From: an uncultured Oscillospiraceae bacterium
Lineage (GTDB): Bacteria > Bacillota > Clostridia > Oscillospirales > Acutalibacteraceae
Direction of reading: 5' to 3'
DNA length: 6,805 bases
NCBI GenBank assembly: GCA_958451705.1
Contig: CAUDRD010000084.1
Span: 1 to 6,805 of the forward strand
Below the pieces are notes generated by a model that was not told the DNA's origin, searched no databases, and was given only the letters and a program-made list of their open reading frames with translations. Numbering within the stretch: the first letter of the stretch is position 1; the number at the start of each line of letters is the position of its first letter. The position numbers were made by a program, and so were the translations under genes. Below are positions 6,286 through 6,805 of the stretch, one piece after another.

Positions 6286-6805
6286 TCAGTCCAGAAGCGC
6301 CGCACCAATTACGCCTGCATCGTTTCCTAAAAGAGCACGGCAAATCTGTGTCTGAGTTTTTGCGAACATACTATATCTTTCACGCTCAACATGCTTTCTG
6401 AGAGGTGCAAGAAGGCTCTCACCCTCATGGCTGATTCCTCCGCCTATGCATATCATCTCAGGCTGAAGGATGTTGATTACGTTTATTATACCACAAGCTA
6501 TGTAATAAATATACTGTTCAACAACTCTTTGAGCAGCTGCATCGCCTTTGCGAAGAGCTTCGAAAGCGGTTCTGCCTGTTACAAGGTTGATATTTTCATT
6601 TACGATGTGCCACATCTCACTGTCATAGCTGTGGCGCATTGCATGCTTTGTCTGATTTATAAGAGCTGTTGCGGAAGCATATCTCTCCCAGCAGCCTCTT
6701 CTGCCGCAGTTGCACTGTTCGCCGTCAATTGCAATTACCATATGACCGAACTCGGAAGCAGCATAGTTGGAACCGTTGTAAATTTTACCGTCTATAACAA
6801 CGCCG
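6286..6805 (-). CDS. ROK-family sugar kinase, probable glucokinase (3' part only)
   Basis: This is the C-terminal 172 residues of a ROK-family kinase. The reading frame runs open to the window edge at 6805, so the internal ATG at 6741 is not the true start. About 140 N-terminal residues, including the ATP-binding DxGxT motif and the catalytic Asp, should lie outside. Visible ROK features are GVVIDGKIYNGSN at the edge, the EFGHM sugar-binding motif (near 6739-6753) and the structural zinc motif C-x-C-G-x-x-G-C-x-E (near 6685-6714). Further on are ICIGGGIS, typical of the ATPase lobe, and GNDAGVIGAA close to the C-terminus. ROK proteins with this zinc motif are sugar kinases or NagC/XylR-like repressors. 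Repressors carry an N-terminal winged helix that cannot be checked here. Glucokinase (glucose + ATP to glucose-6-phosphate) is the most common annotation for such clostridial genes, but fructokinase or N-acetyl-sugar kinase activity is not excluded. The stop lies 18 nt before murB. Confidence 0.88.
   Translation of the reverse strand, partial: GVVIDGKIYNGSNYAASEFGHMVIAIDGEQCNCGRRGCWERYASATALINQTKHAMRHSYDSEMWHIVNENINLVTGRTAFEALRKGDAAAQRVVEQYIYYIACGIINVINILQPEMICIGGGISHEGESLLAPLRKHVERERYSMFAKTQTQICRALLGNDAGVIGAALLD

Noticed and set aside
6286..6741. A complete small gene starting at the ATG at 6741
   Set aside because: The frame stays open to the window edge, and the residues before this Met (including E-F-G-H) are part of the ROK consensus, so it is an internal Met of a truncated gene.

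Overview
The window is an ordinary, conserved housekeeping block from a bacterium of the Firmicutes (Bacillota), most likely class Clostridia. The phylum call rests on the murB-rapZ-whiA gene order (a Firmicutes arrangement), strong AGGAGG-type ribosome binding sites, a single-subunit DnaE with a clostridial-type C-terminus, and moderate-to-low GC. A gut Oscillospirales/Ruminococcaceae-like source is plausible, but the sequence alone does not prove the family.

Every gene lies on the minus strand. Transcription therefore runs from position 6805 towards position 1, in this order: the 3' part of a ROK-family sugar kinase (probable glucokinase, cut by the window edge), murB, rapZ (yvcJ), whiA and dnaE. 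The gaps between genes are 18, 22 and 33 nt, and whiA overlaps dnaE by 8 nt. I see no convincing promoter or terminator inside the block, so it reads as one operon segment. There is no gene-free stretch longer than 43 bases. That stretch lies downstream of dnaE at the left edge and carries a good minus-strand sigma-A-type promoter (TTGACA, 16 nt, TATTAT) for a gene just outside the window.

The genes fall into related housekeeping roles. The ROK kinase would phosphorylate glucose. MurB makes UDP-MurNAc for peptidoglycan. RapZ is a nucleotide-binding protein which, in E. coli, controls amino-sugar synthesis for the wall. WhiA is a DNA-binding protein tied to cell division and chromosome segregation. 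DnaE is a replicative or lesion-tolerant DNA polymerase. The gluconeogenesis/cell-wall factor gene yvcK, often found between rapZ and whiA in other Firmicutes, is absent at that spot.

I found no mobile element, CRISPR array, RNA gene, toxin, phage gene or defence gene, and nothing that supports an undescribed system. The points worth a second look are modest: the GTG start and overlap of dnaE, the complete PHP metal-site residues in DnaE, the missing yvcK, and the edge promoter with its 11-nt direct repeat.
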